DNA of 40,807 bases, taken from contig CANQLK010000002.1 of assembly GCA_947624665.1 (NCBI GenBank), positions 1 to 40,807 on the forward strand, in the 5' to 3' direction. A program made the translations under genes and the position numbers. This DNA is from Candidatus Gastranaerophilales bacterium. GTDB lineage: Bacteria > Cyanobacteriota > Vampirovibrionia > Gastranaerophilales > Gastranaerophilaceae. Under the pieces are notes generated by a model that was not told the DNA's origin, did not search any database, and was given only the letters and a program-made list of their open reading frames with translations. How positions within the stretch are numbered: the first letter of the stretch is position 1; each line of letters starts with the position of its first letter. Below, piece after piece: positions 8,378 to 17,220 of the stretch.

Positions 8378-8686
8378 ATGAATGTTCAATTAAATCCTAT
8401 TATCAACAAATATAATTATGTTTCTTTTAAAAAATCCGTTCTGGAACAATATGAAAAAGAAAATTCTTCCGGTTCATTCAGTAAAGATGAAATAACATTA
8501 GCCAGAACAAAAAAAGTAATATCCGAACTTAAATATATTGCTCTGGGTGTTATTATTCTGTATTTCGCAATGAAAAAAAATATTAAAATTAATAACTTAA
8601 AGAAGGAAGCAGAAAAAGCCAAAAAGCTCGCCGATTTGGAAAAACCCGTTACTATCGACTTTTCCGCTCTATTAAAAGATGCTTAA
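8378..8686 (+). CDS. Small single-pass membrane protein with SFK motif
   Basis: 102 residues, family unknown. The N-terminus has the short motif YVSFKKS (about residues 14-20) similar to SFKKKE in the first gene of the operon. One membrane segment (YIALGVIILYFAM, about 51-63) is followed by a charged helix with the repeat-like KKEAEKAKKLADLEK. Start at 8378 has AGGAA at good distance; a longer frame from 8327 would lie inside the GH13 gene and is less likely. Last gene of the 3158-8686 unit. Its stop overlaps the convergent deoC stop by three bases, so no terminator separates the two. Confidence 0.72.
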   Translation: MNVQLNPIINKYNYVSFKKSVLEQYEKENSSGSFSKDEITLARTKKVISELKYIALGVIILYFAMKKNIKINNLKKEAEKAKKLADLEKPVTIDFSALLKDA

Positions 8687-9342
8687 TTATTATTCCCTTC
8701 TATTATATTGACCCCCGAACTTGTACCGAGCCTTGAAGCCCCGGCTTCTATTAGTTTGATTGCCTGTTCTCTCGTTTTAATTCCGCCTGATGCCTTTATT
8801 TTAACATTACTGCCTCTTAATACTTCCGCCATCAGCTCTATATCTTCTACCTTTGCTCCGACTCCGTTTTTTACAAATCCCGTACTCGTTTTTGCATAAT
8901 CCGCTTTCGCTTCAACAATTATTTCACACGCTTTTTTTATCTCTTCTTTTGTAAGCAAATCCGTTTCTATTATTACTTTTAATGGTATACTGCCGCAGGC
9001 ATGCTTTACTGTTTCTATATCTTTTCTTGTATATTCATAATCTTTGTCTTTTATTGATTGAACGTTCATAACCATATCTATCTCATCTGCGCCGTCCATT
9101 ATTGCTCTTTGAGCTTCAAATGCCTTAACTTTACTTAATCCTGCGCCTAAAGGAAACCCTACTACCGTTACAGTCTTTACCAAAGTGTTTTTTAAATATT
9201 CTTTGGCAAGTGCAGTATTGCATCCGTTTACACATACCCCTTTAAAATTATATTTTTTCGCATCCTCAAATAATTTAATCAGTTCTTCTTTTGTTGCATC
9301 CTGCTTTAATAACGTATGTTCTATAAATTTTTCAAGTTCCAT
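8683..9342 (-). CDS. deoC: Deoxyribose-phosphate aldolase
   Basis: Cleaves 2-deoxyribose-5-phosphate to glyceraldehyde-3-phosphate and acetaldehyde in deoxynucleoside catabolism. 219 residues, the usual length. The Schiff-base lysine lies in YAKTSTGF (K151), the second active-site lysine in KIKASGGI (K183) and the aspartate in DEIDMV (D89); VVGFPLGAG is also typical. Last gene of pilT-recO-deoC, two bases after recO. It is not accompanied by other deo genes, so it may work as stand-alone salvage enzyme. Confidence 0.96.
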   Translation of the reverse strand: MELEKFIEHTLLKQDATKEELIKLFEDAKKYNFKGVCVNGCNTALAKEYLKNTLVKTVTVVGFPLGAGLSKVKAFEAQRAIMDGADEIDMVMNVQSIKDKDYEYTRKDIETVKHACGSIPLKVIIETDLLTKEEIKKACEIIVEAKADYAKTSTGFVKNGVGAKVEDIELMAEVLRGSNVKIKASGGIKTREQAIKLIEAGASRLGTSSGVNIIEGNNN

Positions 9343-9344
9343 AT

Positions 9345-10109
9345 TTACCTTATGCTTTCTATAAATTCGGAGGTCTTAAATTTTTTTGGCGAATAATATT
9401 CTATATATGATTTAAGAAGATTTATGCAGATTGTACAAATCTTTTCGGTAGCTAAATCATCATATTTCGTATGTTTTGTATATTCTTCTTTTAACAAAGT
9501 ATTTAAAAATTCTATGATTTTATAATGAATTTTTGTTTTCTTTGTTATCTCGGCAGAACAGTTGCCGCATAATATTCCGCCATGTTCAATTGAAAAATAA
9601 ATATATTCCTCTTGCGGCTTTTTTAAGCATTTTACGCAATTATCCAATTCCAGTGAATAACCTGTTATGTTCATAATTTTCAGTTGGAATTTTATTACGT
9701 TGAGCATAGTTTGTTCAATGGATTTTGCGGAGGAAATTTGTTCAAGAAAAGTATAGAAAAGATTATAAATTTCTTCACTATTAGGGTCATTTTCTATACC
9801 GAAGTTGGTAACTATTTCGGAACAATACATGGCATAAAACAGTTTATTAATATCGTTACGAAGATTAAAGAATGTATTTAAAGCTTCCGCTTGGCAGATA
9901 GTATCAAGATTTCTGCCTTTATTAAGCATCATTTTGTTTGCGACAAGCAAATCCATTCTGCCGCCCAATTTACTTGCAGGCTTCTTTATTCCTTTTGCGA
10001 CACCCCTTATTAACCCTCTTTCTTTGGAATACATAAGGATAATTTTATCGGCTTCGCTTATGCTGTACGATTTAAGGTTTATAACATTTGTCGTAAATTG
10101 TTCTTTCAT
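9345..10109 (-). CDS. recO: DNA repair protein RecO
   Basis: Recombination mediator that with RecR and RecF loads RecA on gaps. 254 residues, typical length. The N-terminal OB-fold shows the family pattern (VINLKSYSISEADKIILMYS, then RGLIRGVAKGIKKPASKLGG). A zinc-binding set CVKC ... CGNC is in the C-terminal domain (about residues 160-192). Located between pilT (5-base gap) and deoC (2-base gap), all on the minus strand. Identification rests on length and motifs; RecO sequences diverge but this one is recognisable. Confidence 0.93.
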   Translation of the reverse strand: MKEQFTTNVINLKSYSISEADKIILMYSKERGLIRGVAKGIKKPASKLGGRMDLLVANKMMLNKGRNLDTICQAEALNTFFNLRNDINKLFYAMYCSEIVTNFGIENDPNSEEIYNLFYTFLEQISSAKSIEQTMLNVIKFQLKIMNITGYSLELDNCVKCLKKPQEEYIYFSIEHGGILCGNCSAEITKKTKIHYKIIEFLNTLLKEEYTKHTKYDDLATEKICTICINLLKSYIEYYSPKKFKTSEFIESIR

Positions 10110-10114
10110 AAAAT

Positions 10115-11206
10115 TTAAAAAGAAACCTCACTTCCGGTATAAACACCCCTCATATAGTGCATAAGTTCGTTAGGATTATCCGTGTTTTCAAGAGCAGCTT
10201 CTTTTGTAATGAGTCCTTTTTTATATAAGTTGAACAGCGACATATTAAATGTAATCATATCATCATAAGAACCTTTTTTTACAAGCTTATAAATTTCTTC
10301 AAGTTCATCTTTTATAATAAAGTCTTTGATTGTTGAAGTAGAATGCAGAAGCTCAACAGCAGGAACTCTGCCTTCGCCTTTAGCATTGGGAATAAGTTTT
10401 TGAGAAACGGAACCTCTGTATACTTCTGCAAATTGGTGTCTAACATTTTCTCTTTCGCTCGGAGGGAAGAAACTTAAAACACGATTAATCGTTTGAACGG
10501 CATTAAATGTGTGCATTGTAGCAAAAACCAAATGTCCTGTTTCAGCGGAATGCAGTGCGCCTTGTATTGTTTCCATATCTCTTATTTCGCCTATTAATAT
10601 AACATCAGGATCTTGTCTTAGTGCATATTTCAATCCTTCATTGAAGTTCAGCGTATCAATACCTATTTGTCTTTGCGTGAATATGGATTTATTACTGTGA
10701 AATACATATTCGATAGGGTCTTCGACCGTAATTATGTGTTTTCTTTTTGTATTGTTAATATGATTAAGAATGGAAGCGATGGTGGTTGATTTACCCGAAC
10801 CTGCAACACCTGTTATCAAAACAATACCGTGATCGGGTTCCGAAAATTTTTCGATCGAAGGCGGTAAATTCAGTTGTTCAAAAGTAGGTATTTCAAAGTG
10901 AACAAGCCTTATTGTTATTGAATAATTTCCGAATGTTTTTGCAACATTTATTCTGAATCGGCAAATACCTTCAATTTGATAAGGATAATCAAAGTTATAC
11001 GAATTTAATACTTTGTCAATCATAGTTTTCGGCGCAGTTTTTTGGATTACGTCAATAATATATTCCGGTGAAACTACAGGAAGCTTTGATTTCAAGATTT
11101 GCCCGTCAATTCTGAAAGAAGGTACTTCTCCGGGTATTAAATGCAAATCAGATGCACGCAATTCAAAGGCTTTTTTTAACAATCCATCTATATTGTAATC
11201 ATTCAT
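10115..11206 (-). CDS. pilT: Type IV pilus retraction ATPase PilT
   Basis: Hexameric secretion-type ATPase at the inner membrane that depolymerises type IV pili (twitching motility, DNA uptake). 363 residues, the usual length. Walker A GVAGSGKST (133-141), the Asp box with TVEDPIEYVF (about 160-169), Walker B DVILIGEIRD (201-210) and the His box GHLVFATMHTFNA (about 224-236) are intact. N-terminal PAS-like region starts LLKKAFELRASDLHL. Start at 11206 follows AAGGAG. It leads pilT-recO-deoC, an odd functional mix. A prepilin peptidase lies near the right edge, supporting a real pilus system in the genome. Confidence 0.95.
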   Translation of the reverse strand: MNDYNIDGLLKKAFELRASDLHLIPGEVPSFRIDGQILKSKLPVVSPEYIIDVIQKTAPKTMIDKVLNSYNFDYPYQIEGICRFRINVAKTFGNYSITIRLVHFEIPTFEQLNLPPSIEKFSEPDHGIVLITGVAGSGKSTTIASILNHINNTKRKHIITVEDPIEYVFHSNKSIFTQRQIGIDTLNFNEGLKYALRQDPDVILIGEIRDMETIQGALHSAETGHLVFATMHTFNAVQTINRVLSFFPPSERENVRHQFAEVYRGSVSQKLIPNAKGEGRVPAVELLHSTSTIKDFIIKDELEEIYKLVKKGSYDDMITFNMSLFNLYKKGLITKEAALENTDNPNELMHYMRGVYTGSEVSF

Positions 11207-11504
11207 TTAGCAACTCCTTACATTTACAGTATATTATTTTTTCCCAGATAAAGAAAATAATTAACAAATATAAATGATATTGATGTACAAGAACTTGCAG
11301 TTTTGTTGTTTTGAACATTTAGTTTGATATTACAATGGCAAGACTTTGATTATGGTGTAAGCTGACAAGTTCGGATTAGCAATGCGTTACACAAGATTTT
11401 CTTTTATTATTAATTTAATTTTATGCGACAATTTACAAAATAATATCTTTTGTTTAAAATTTAAGTTATTAAAAATATTAAAATGTATTATTTTAAATTA
11501 TAAA

Positions 11505-12638
11505 ATGAGAGATATTGAACCTACAGATAAAATTCAAAATCAAAAGGATATAGATGTCCAAGAATTCGGAGTTTGTCCGATGATTTTTAGCTCAATGGAA
11601 GTAAGAATGGACGGAAATGCTTATTTTTGCTGCGAACACAAATATAATAATTTATCACTGGGCAATATATATAAAGATGATTTAAACGACATTTGGAATT
11701 CTAAATTAGCTGTAACCATAAGAGAAGAAGCACTAAAAGGTAAATATCCGTATTGTAAAGGAAATGTCTGCCTTAGACTGGCAAAAGAAATCCCTGATTT
11801 TGTCTCCGTTAAAAGTATTTTTATCCCCCATCCCGAACCCGTTATGACGAAGACACCTTATTATATTGCCATATCTAAAATAAAAGATTGTAATGCACGA
11901 TGCATATTTTGTAGTGATGAAATTTATAAAACACCCGATAATGAATTGAATAATATTATTTCTATATTGAAAAATTATAAGGATTTAAAGTGTTTAACCA
12001 TATGGGACTCAGGTGATGCATTCTCTCTTATTTCCCAAAAATTTATTAAATTAATTTCGGAAGAATTTCCCGATTTGCGCTTTAAATTAATGACAAACGG
12101 AATCCTGGCAGACAAAGAAACAATAAATAGATTAAATCTCGTAAACAGAATTGAAGAACTGGATATTTCCATAAACGCAGTAAATGCAGCTACTCATAAT
12201 AAAATTTTCAGAACAGGTAAAAACGCTTTTAAAAAATTAATAAAAAACCTTGAATATATAAAAACCCTTAAAATAAATACATTCAACATTAATTTTGTCG
12301 TATGTAAATATAATTGGAAAGAGATGAAAAAATTTATTAAATTAGGCAAAAAATATAATGCCAGAGTCTTGTTTTGGGAAGTACGACTTTATGGAAATTC
12401 AGACAAACTTCAATATGACTATTATGATATAGCTGTACATCTTCGGTTTCATAAAGATTATAAAAAATTTAAAAAATATTTGTCATCAAAAGTTTTTGAA
12501 GATGAAAATATTATCATGTCACCTGTTCTGAAAAAGTTAAGATATGAGAGCTTGAACGAAAAAAAGTTTTCCTTGGATTTTGTTAACTTTTTAACAAAAT
12601 TTCATATTAGATTGACAAACAAAGAAAATAAAATTTAA
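11505..12638 (+). CDS. Radical SAM protein with N-terminal SPASM domain
   Basis: About 377 residues. The N-terminal part has a SPASM-like iron-sulfur domain: C24 (CPMIFSSMEVRMDG), C42/C43 (YFCCEHKY), then GNIYKDDLNDIWNS and C84/C89. The radical SAM core follows with C129-x3-C133-x2-C136 (CNARCIFCSDE) and typical strands (LTIWDSGDAF, FKLMTNGIL, ELDISINA). There is no second SPASM domain at the C-terminus. Such proteins modify peptides or small molecules; the substrate is unknown and no partner is adjacent. Start is uncertain: ATG 11505 is preferred because the 41 extra residues from ATG 11382 are AT-driven and unlike the family; neither has a good ribosome binding site. The stop codon TAA lies inside the dispersed repeat. 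An isolated, repeat-flanked gene such as this could be acquired. Confidence 0.85.
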   Translation: MRDIEPTDKIQNQKDIDVQEFGVCPMIFSSMEVRMDGNAYFCCEHKYNNLSLGNIYKDDLNDIWNSKLAVTIREEALKGKYPYCKGNVCLRLAKEIPDFVSVKSIFIPHPEPVMTKTPYYIAISKIKDCNARCIFCSDEIYKTPDNELNNIISILKNYKDLKCLTIWDSGDAFSLISQKFIKLISEEFPDLRFKLMTNGILADKETINRLNLVNRIEELDISINAVNAATHNKIFRTGKNAFKKLIKNLEYIKTLKINTFNINFVVCKYNWKEMKKFIKLGKKYNARVLFWEVRLYGNSDKLQYDYYDIAVHLRFHKDYKKFKKYLSSKVFEDENIIMSPVLKKLRYESLNEKKFSLDFVNFLTKFHIRLTNKENKI

Positions 12639-12738
12639 TCTGGTGTCGCAAAGCTCATTCTTCGCTTGCTGTCTTGAAATTGCTTTACGCTCGGTCTTGT
12701 CACTCCTTCGGCTTATCGTAAAAATTTACTCGGGCATT
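12634..12738 (+). repeat. Dispersed intergenic repeat, copy 2 (long form)
   Basis: Begins TTTAATCTGGTGTCGCAA (12634-12651), shared with copies 1 and 3, and ends with CTCCTTCGGCTTATCGTAAA and ACTCGGGCATT, shared with copy 3. Between lies about 35 extra bases in which CGCTTGCTGTCTTG and CGCTCGGTCTTG look like an internal duplication. The stop codon of the radical SAM gene (12636-12638) is contributed by the left end of the element. Confidence 0.75.
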
Positions 12739-12761
12739 TAATGTAATATTCTTTAAAGTTT

Positions 12762-12790
12762 TTGACTATTACGTGTATTTGTTGTGTAAT
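12762..12790 (+). promoter_or_regulatory. Sigma-70-type promoter of the smc operon
   Basis: TTGACT (12762-12767), exactly 17 bases, then TGTAAT (12785-12790). It predicts a start near 12797, about 24 bases before the smc ATG at 12821. This also argues against the longer smc frame beginning at 12773. Confidence 0.6.
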
Positions 12791-12820
12791 AGAATAGTCC
12801 AGACAGGTATCATCGAAATA

Positions 12821-15800
12821 ATGTACATTAAAGAACTTGAAGTAGATAACTTTAAATCTTTTGCAGGTGATGTTAAAATACCGTTTTTAAAAGGGTTTAC
12901 AACGGTCGCAGGCCCTAACGGCTCGGGAAAAAGTAACATCATCGACGGAATATTGTTTGCACTCGGACTTGCAAGTGCAAGGAACTTGCGTACCGAGCAG
13001 TTATCTGACTTCATTTCCACACATACAAAAAAGAATGAAGCCTATGTTAAAGTAGTTTTTGAACCTGATGACAACAGCGAAGAGAATATAAGCGTTGCAA
13101 GGAGGATTAAAAAATCCTCTCAAGGATTTAACAGTATTTATTATTTAAACGATCAAGTTACTACTTTGACGGACATTCATACCAGGCTTGAGAAATACCG
13201 CATAACTCCAAACAGTTATAACGTTATTATGCAAAGTGATGTTATGAGTATAGTCAACTGTTCAAACATTGAAAGAAGAAAGATTATAGATGAAATAGCA
13301 GGCATTGCCGATTTTAACAGAAGAATAGATAAAGCTAACGAAGAACTTTTAACCGTTGAAGAGCGTGTTGAAAATGCCAATTTAATATTATCGGAAATAG
13401 AATCTTCTATTGAAAGGCTTGCCGTTGAAAAAGAAACCGCTTTAAAGTATCAAAAGTTAAAAGCCGAAAAATTTCAGTTGGAAAGTCAAATTACAACTGT
13501 TAAATATTTTGATTTAAAAAGAAATTTAGAACTTGCTCATCAAAATATTCTTGAATTCAATAAAAAGAAAAAAGATGAAGAAGCCAATCTTAAAAAGTTG
13601 GAGGAGTCTGTTTCCGAAATTAAAAAAAGATATAATGAGATATCGGAGTCAGTTAAAAATAACGGTGAAGCAGAACAAATCGAAACAAAAAAACAGCTTG
13701 AAGAATTAAAAGGTCAGATTTCACGTAAAAATTTAGCCATAAGTTCGGTTGAAAAAACCATCCATGACAATTTAAAAACCATTGAAAATTCCAAAAACGG
13801 AATTGAAAATCACAAAGAAAAAATAGAAAAAATAACGTTAAAAATAGAAGAAAAGAAAAAAGAAATACAGGAAATCGAAGAACTTATAAAAGTTCAGGAA
13901 AAGGAATTATCCAAAATTCTTGAAGAAGTATCGGGGTTAAATAAAAATGCCGACAAACAACTTGAAGAAAGAAATAATTTAAAGAAAGAACTGGAGAAAT
14001 TAAAAGAGGAAGAATGGAATATAAAATCCGAAACAATACCGTTTGAAACCGAACTTACTTCTTTAAAAAAAGATATAGAAAATGCAAAAAAATCTTTAGA
14101 AGAGTTAATGTCATTTAAAAATAGTTATAAAGATAATAAAGATAAATTGACCGTGCAGGTTGAAGAATTAACAAAAGAGCTTGCAGATTATAAATTGGCA
14201 CAGGAAAACATAGTTTATTCTTTAGACAAAAATAAGTACGAAATGTCGGATTTAATGCATGATATACAAATTGTGCAAAGAAAAATCCTGACAATCGAAG
14301 CGCAAAAGAGTGCTTATGAGGAAGTAAATCTCGGCAGGTCAATAGATTCTATATTAAAAGCGAAAATAAAAGGAGTACATGCTCCGTTATTGCAGCTTGG
14401 GAGTGTGGATAAAGAATATTCAACCGCTTTAGAAGTTGCAATGGGCGGCAGAATGAAGAATATTGTTGTTGATGATGTTGAAACCGCAAGGGTTTGTATT
14501 GATTATCTTAAATCCGCAAGAGCCGGAAGTGCTACTTTTCTGCCTTTGGATAAGTTAAAGAAAGCACCGTCTAATCTCAGAATTCCGAATGAAAAAGGTG
14601 TTATTGATTTTGCCGTTAATTTGGTTGATTTTGATGATAAATATTTAGATGCATTCTTTTATGCACTGGGTGATACTTTAATTGTTGAAAATTATGATTG
14701 TGCAAAAAGATTAATCGGGAAATACAGACTGGTTACTTTAGATGGCAGTTTATTTGATAAATCAGGTGCTATAACAGGCGGCGACAGGAAAGATACGGGG
14801 TTAAAATTCAGTCAAAATCAGGATGATGAATTGAATAAATATAAATCGGGTTTTGCCGACATGCAAAAAAAATATGCTTCGCTTGAAAATACTCAAAAAG
14901 AACTTGAAGCTAAGCAGGAAAAAATAAGAACTAATTATTCCAATACAATGACTGCTCTTAACAGCGCAAAGCTTGAATTGAATAATCTTAATAATAATTC
15001 CGAAAATAACGAGCGCAAAATCAGTGAATATAGTGCAATAATAAAAGAAAACGAACCTAAAATTAATTCTACCGAAAAGAAGCTCGAAAAATATGAAGAA
15101 AAGCTTGTTGAAATAAACAATAATATGCTTATACTTCAAGATAAAATAACGGAAATAGAGAGCAAAATGTCGGAAGGCGAACTTAAAAAGCTTAAAGAAA
15201 TGACTTCTGCAATTGAAAATCAAATTAAAGAATATCAAAATAAAATACTTAAAATTAATAATGAAATCAATGAATCAAACAGAGATATTGATTTTAACAA
15301 GGAACTTATAAAAGCGAAAGAAGAACAGATACAAAGACTCATTAAGGATAACGAGATAGGAAGCAAAGATAAAGAGAAATATACGGCTGAAATTAAAGAA
15401 ATAGAACAAAAATCTCAGATTTTGGAAGAGAAAATAAAGACACTTTCCGAGAAACTTATTCAATTGCAAAAGCAGCGAGATGTAATTCAGGAGGAATTAT
15501 TATCTGCTGAAACTGCTAAAAACAAGACTGCAAATGAGATAGAAAAGATAGCAGAGCAGGTAGAGGCGTTTAAATCAAGAAGAAGAGAGCTTGAACCTCA
15601 GTTGGAAGAAATAAGAGCTGAACTTAAAGCTAATGAAATCGATATAAATTTATTGGTACCGACTGAAATATCAACGGAAGAGATAACAGGTAAAATACAG
15701 CGATTGCAAAAGCGCATGGAGGAGATGGAGCCTGTAAATATGCTTGCCATCCAAACCTACGATGAAGTTAAAGCCAGACAGGAAGAGAAGAAAGAGCAAA

Positions 15801-16312
15801 TAGCGACTTTAACAAACGAACGTAAAGAAATTTTAGAGAAAATGAACGGATACGAGCAGGTAAAAAAAGAAACATTCTTAAAAACATATAATAATATTAA
15901 TGAGAATTTCAAAGATATATTCGGGAAATTATCGGAAGGGGAAGGGAGTTTGGTGCTTGAAAATCCCGATAGTCCGTTTGAAGGCGGGTTAACCATAAAA
16001 GCACAAATAAGAGATAAAATGAAGCAGAAGTTAGGCGCAATGTCGGGCGGTGAAAAATCGCTTACGGCATTAGCATTAGTCTTTGCAATTCAGAAATATC
16101 TTCCTGCACCTTTTTATGCGCTCGATGAGGTTGATGCAAGCTTAGACGGATTAAATCTTGCAAGATTATCCGACATTATAAAAGAGCAGGCTAAAAATAC
16201 GCAATTTATAGTAGTTACTCACAAACAAAATATGATAAAATCAGCAGATAGAACGATAGGTGTAACTCAAAAAGAGCATGGAAAAACCCTTGTTACAGGC
16301 ATAAAGAATTAG
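12821..16312 (+). CDS. smc: Chromosome partition protein SMC
   Basis: Structural maintenance of chromosomes ATPase that with ScpA and ScpB organises and segregates the nucleoid. 1163 residues, usual size. Walker A GPNGSGKSNIIDG near residues 31-43, first coiled coil to about 490, hinge about 500-650 (SILKAKIKGVHAPLLQLG, GGRMKNIVVDD), second coiled coil, ABC signature AMSGGEKSLTALAL (about 1073) and Walker B FYALDEVDASLDG (about 1103). Start chosen at ATG 12821, where the family's MYIKELEVDNFKSF begins; the 16 residues from 12773 overlap the promoter. First gene of smc-scpA-scpB, with a 10-base gap to scpA. Confidence 0.98.
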   Translation: MYIKELEVDNFKSFAGDVKIPFLKGFTTVAGPNGSGKSNIIDGILFALGLASARNLRTEQLSDFISTHTKKNEAYVKVVFEPDDNSEENISVARRIKKSSQGFNSIYYLNDQVTTLTDIHTRLEKYRITPNSYNVIMQSDVMSIVNCSNIERRKIIDEIAGIADFNRRIDKANEELLTVEERVENANLILSEIESSIERLAVEKETALKYQKLKAEKFQLESQITTVKYFDLKRNLELAHQNILEFNKKKKDEEANLKKLEESVSEIKKRYNEISESVKNNGEAEQIETKKQLEELKGQISRKNLAISSVEKTIHDNLKTIENSKNGIENHKEKIEKITLKIEEKKKEIQEIEELIKVQEKELSKILEEVSGLNKNADKQLEERNNLKKELEKLKEEEWNIKSETIPFETELTSLKKDIENAKKSLEELMSFKNSYKDNKDKLTVQVEELTKELADYKLAQENIVYSLDKNKYEMSDLMHDIQIVQRKILTIEAQKSAYEEVNLGRSIDSILKAKIKGVHAPLLQLGSVDKEYSTALEVAMGGRMKNIVVDDVETARVCIDYLKSARAGSATFLPLDKLKKAPSNLRIPNEKGVIDFAVNLVDFDDKYLDAFFYALGDTLIVENYDCAKRLIGKYRLVTLDGSLFDKSGAITGGDRKDTGLKFSQNQDDELNKYKSGFADMQKKYASLENTQKELEAKQEKIRTNYSNTMTALNSAKLELNNLNNNSENNERKISEYSAIIKENEPKINSTEKKLEKYEEKLVEINNNMLILQDKITEIESKMSEGELKKLKEMTSAIENQIKEYQNKILKINNEINESNRDIDFNKELIKAKEEQIQRLIKDNEIGSKDKEKYTAEIKEIEQKSQILEEKIKTLSEKLIQLQKQRDVIQEELLSAETAKNKTANEIEKIAEQVEAFKSRRRELEPQLEEIRAELKANEIDINLLVPTEISTEEITGKIQRLQKRMEEMEPVNMLAIQTYDEVKARQEEKKEQIATLTNERKEILEKMNGYEQVKKETFLKTYNNINENFKDIFGKLSEGEGSLVLENPDSPFEGGLTIKAQIRDKMKQKLGAMSGGEKSLTALALVFAIQKYLPAPFYALDEVDASLDGLNLARLSDIIKEQAKNTQFIVVTHKQNMIKSADRTIGVTQKEHGKTLVTGIKN

Positions 16313-16322
16313 GGAACGCTAA

Positions 16323-17210
16323 ATGTTAAATCCAAAGAATTCAGATAATTTTTATATAAATACGCCGGCCGAATTTAACGAAATGAATTTGGGATTTAAT
16401 CCTGATTCAATATTGAATTCTTCGGACGATGAATCCGATGGAATTGAGATATTGGTGCAGATGGCAAAGCAAGGGAAGATTGATCCTTGGAATATTGATA
16501 TAGCTGATATTGCAGACAAATATATGCTTCATATTTCGGAGCGAAAATCAAATAATTTAAGATTAAGCGGGCGGGCTTTATTTTTTCTTGCCGTTCTTTT
16601 GAAGCTCAAATCTAATGTTTTGGTAGGGCTTGATCCTATGCAATTTGAAGCGGAAGCGGAAGTTAATCCCGAATATGATGATAATGATGATTCATCAAGG
16701 TTTAACGATGACTTATATTATCAGGACTATTATCCCGATAATGTTATCCCCATTGAGGACATTATTCAAAGAAGAACAAGCGTTAAGCTGAACAGAAACA
16801 GAACCGTAACATTAAAGGATTTAATAAGACAGTTAGAGTTTTATGAAAGATTAGATAAGAAGCAGGCGGTCGAAAATTCTTTAGAGCGTGCAAAAAGGCG
16901 AGTCAGCAGTTATAAGAGAATGACCAATGAAGATATTATCAATCTGGCTCAGGAAGAATATATTGAAAGCAGTGTAAAGATTTTGCACGAAAATTTGGTT
17001 AAAATTTTTGAAAAAGAAGAAAAAGTTGAATTAAAAACCTTAACTTTGCTTGGTTTGGATAAAATAACAGCATATATTGCATTATTATTTTTATCGGTCA
17101 AAAGTGAATTTGACATAGAGCAGGAAGAATTTTATTCCGATTTATACGTAGTAAAAGGAAAACTTCCGGAAAAGACCGAGTTATTATCGGAAGAAGGATT
17201 GACGGCATAG
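16323..17210 (+). CDS. scpA: Segregation and condensation protein A
   Basis: Kleisin subunit bridging the SMC heads. 295 residues, somewhat long for the family. The N-terminal kleisin motif is clear: GIEILVQMAKQGKIDPWNID (about residues 41-60), followed by ALFFLAVLLKLKSNVLVG. The extra length is an acidic, Tyr/Asp/Asn-rich insert (about 104-140, EYDDNDDSSRFNDDLYYQDY). The C-terminal winged-helix portion ends about residue 285. ATG at 16323 is preceded by AGGGA. Sits 10 bases after smc and 10 bases before scpB, so the complete condensin is encoded in one unit. Confidence 0.95.
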   Translation: MLNPKNSDNFYINTPAEFNEMNLGFNPDSILNSSDDESDGIEILVQMAKQGKIDPWNIDIADIADKYMLHISERKSNNLRLSGRALFFLAVLLKLKSNVLVGLDPMQFEAEAEVNPEYDDNDDSSRFNDDLYYQDYYPDNVIPIEDIIQRRTSVKLNRNRTVTLKDLIRQLEFYERLDKKQAVENSLERAKRRVSSYKRMTNEDIINLAQEEYIESSVKILHENLVKIFEKEEKVELKTLTLLGLDKITAYIALLFLSVKSEFDIEQEEFYSDLYVVKGKLPEKTELLSEEGLTA

Positions 17211-17220
17211 GAGTAATAAT

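Noticed and set aside
10000-10012. TGCGACACC within recO, resembling the core of the dispersed repeat
   Set aside because: Only nine bases match and the flanks diverge; it is conserved recO coding sequence.
11382-11504. 41-residue N-terminal extension of the radical SAM protein
   Set aside because: AT-driven Ile/Leu/Asn/Lys composition, no ribosome binding site and no resemblance to the family; kept only as a possible alternative start.
12773-12820. In-frame upstream start that would extend SMC by 16 residues
   Set aside because: It overlaps a TTGACT-17-TGTAAT promoter, and the family's N-terminal sequence begins at the ATG at 12821.
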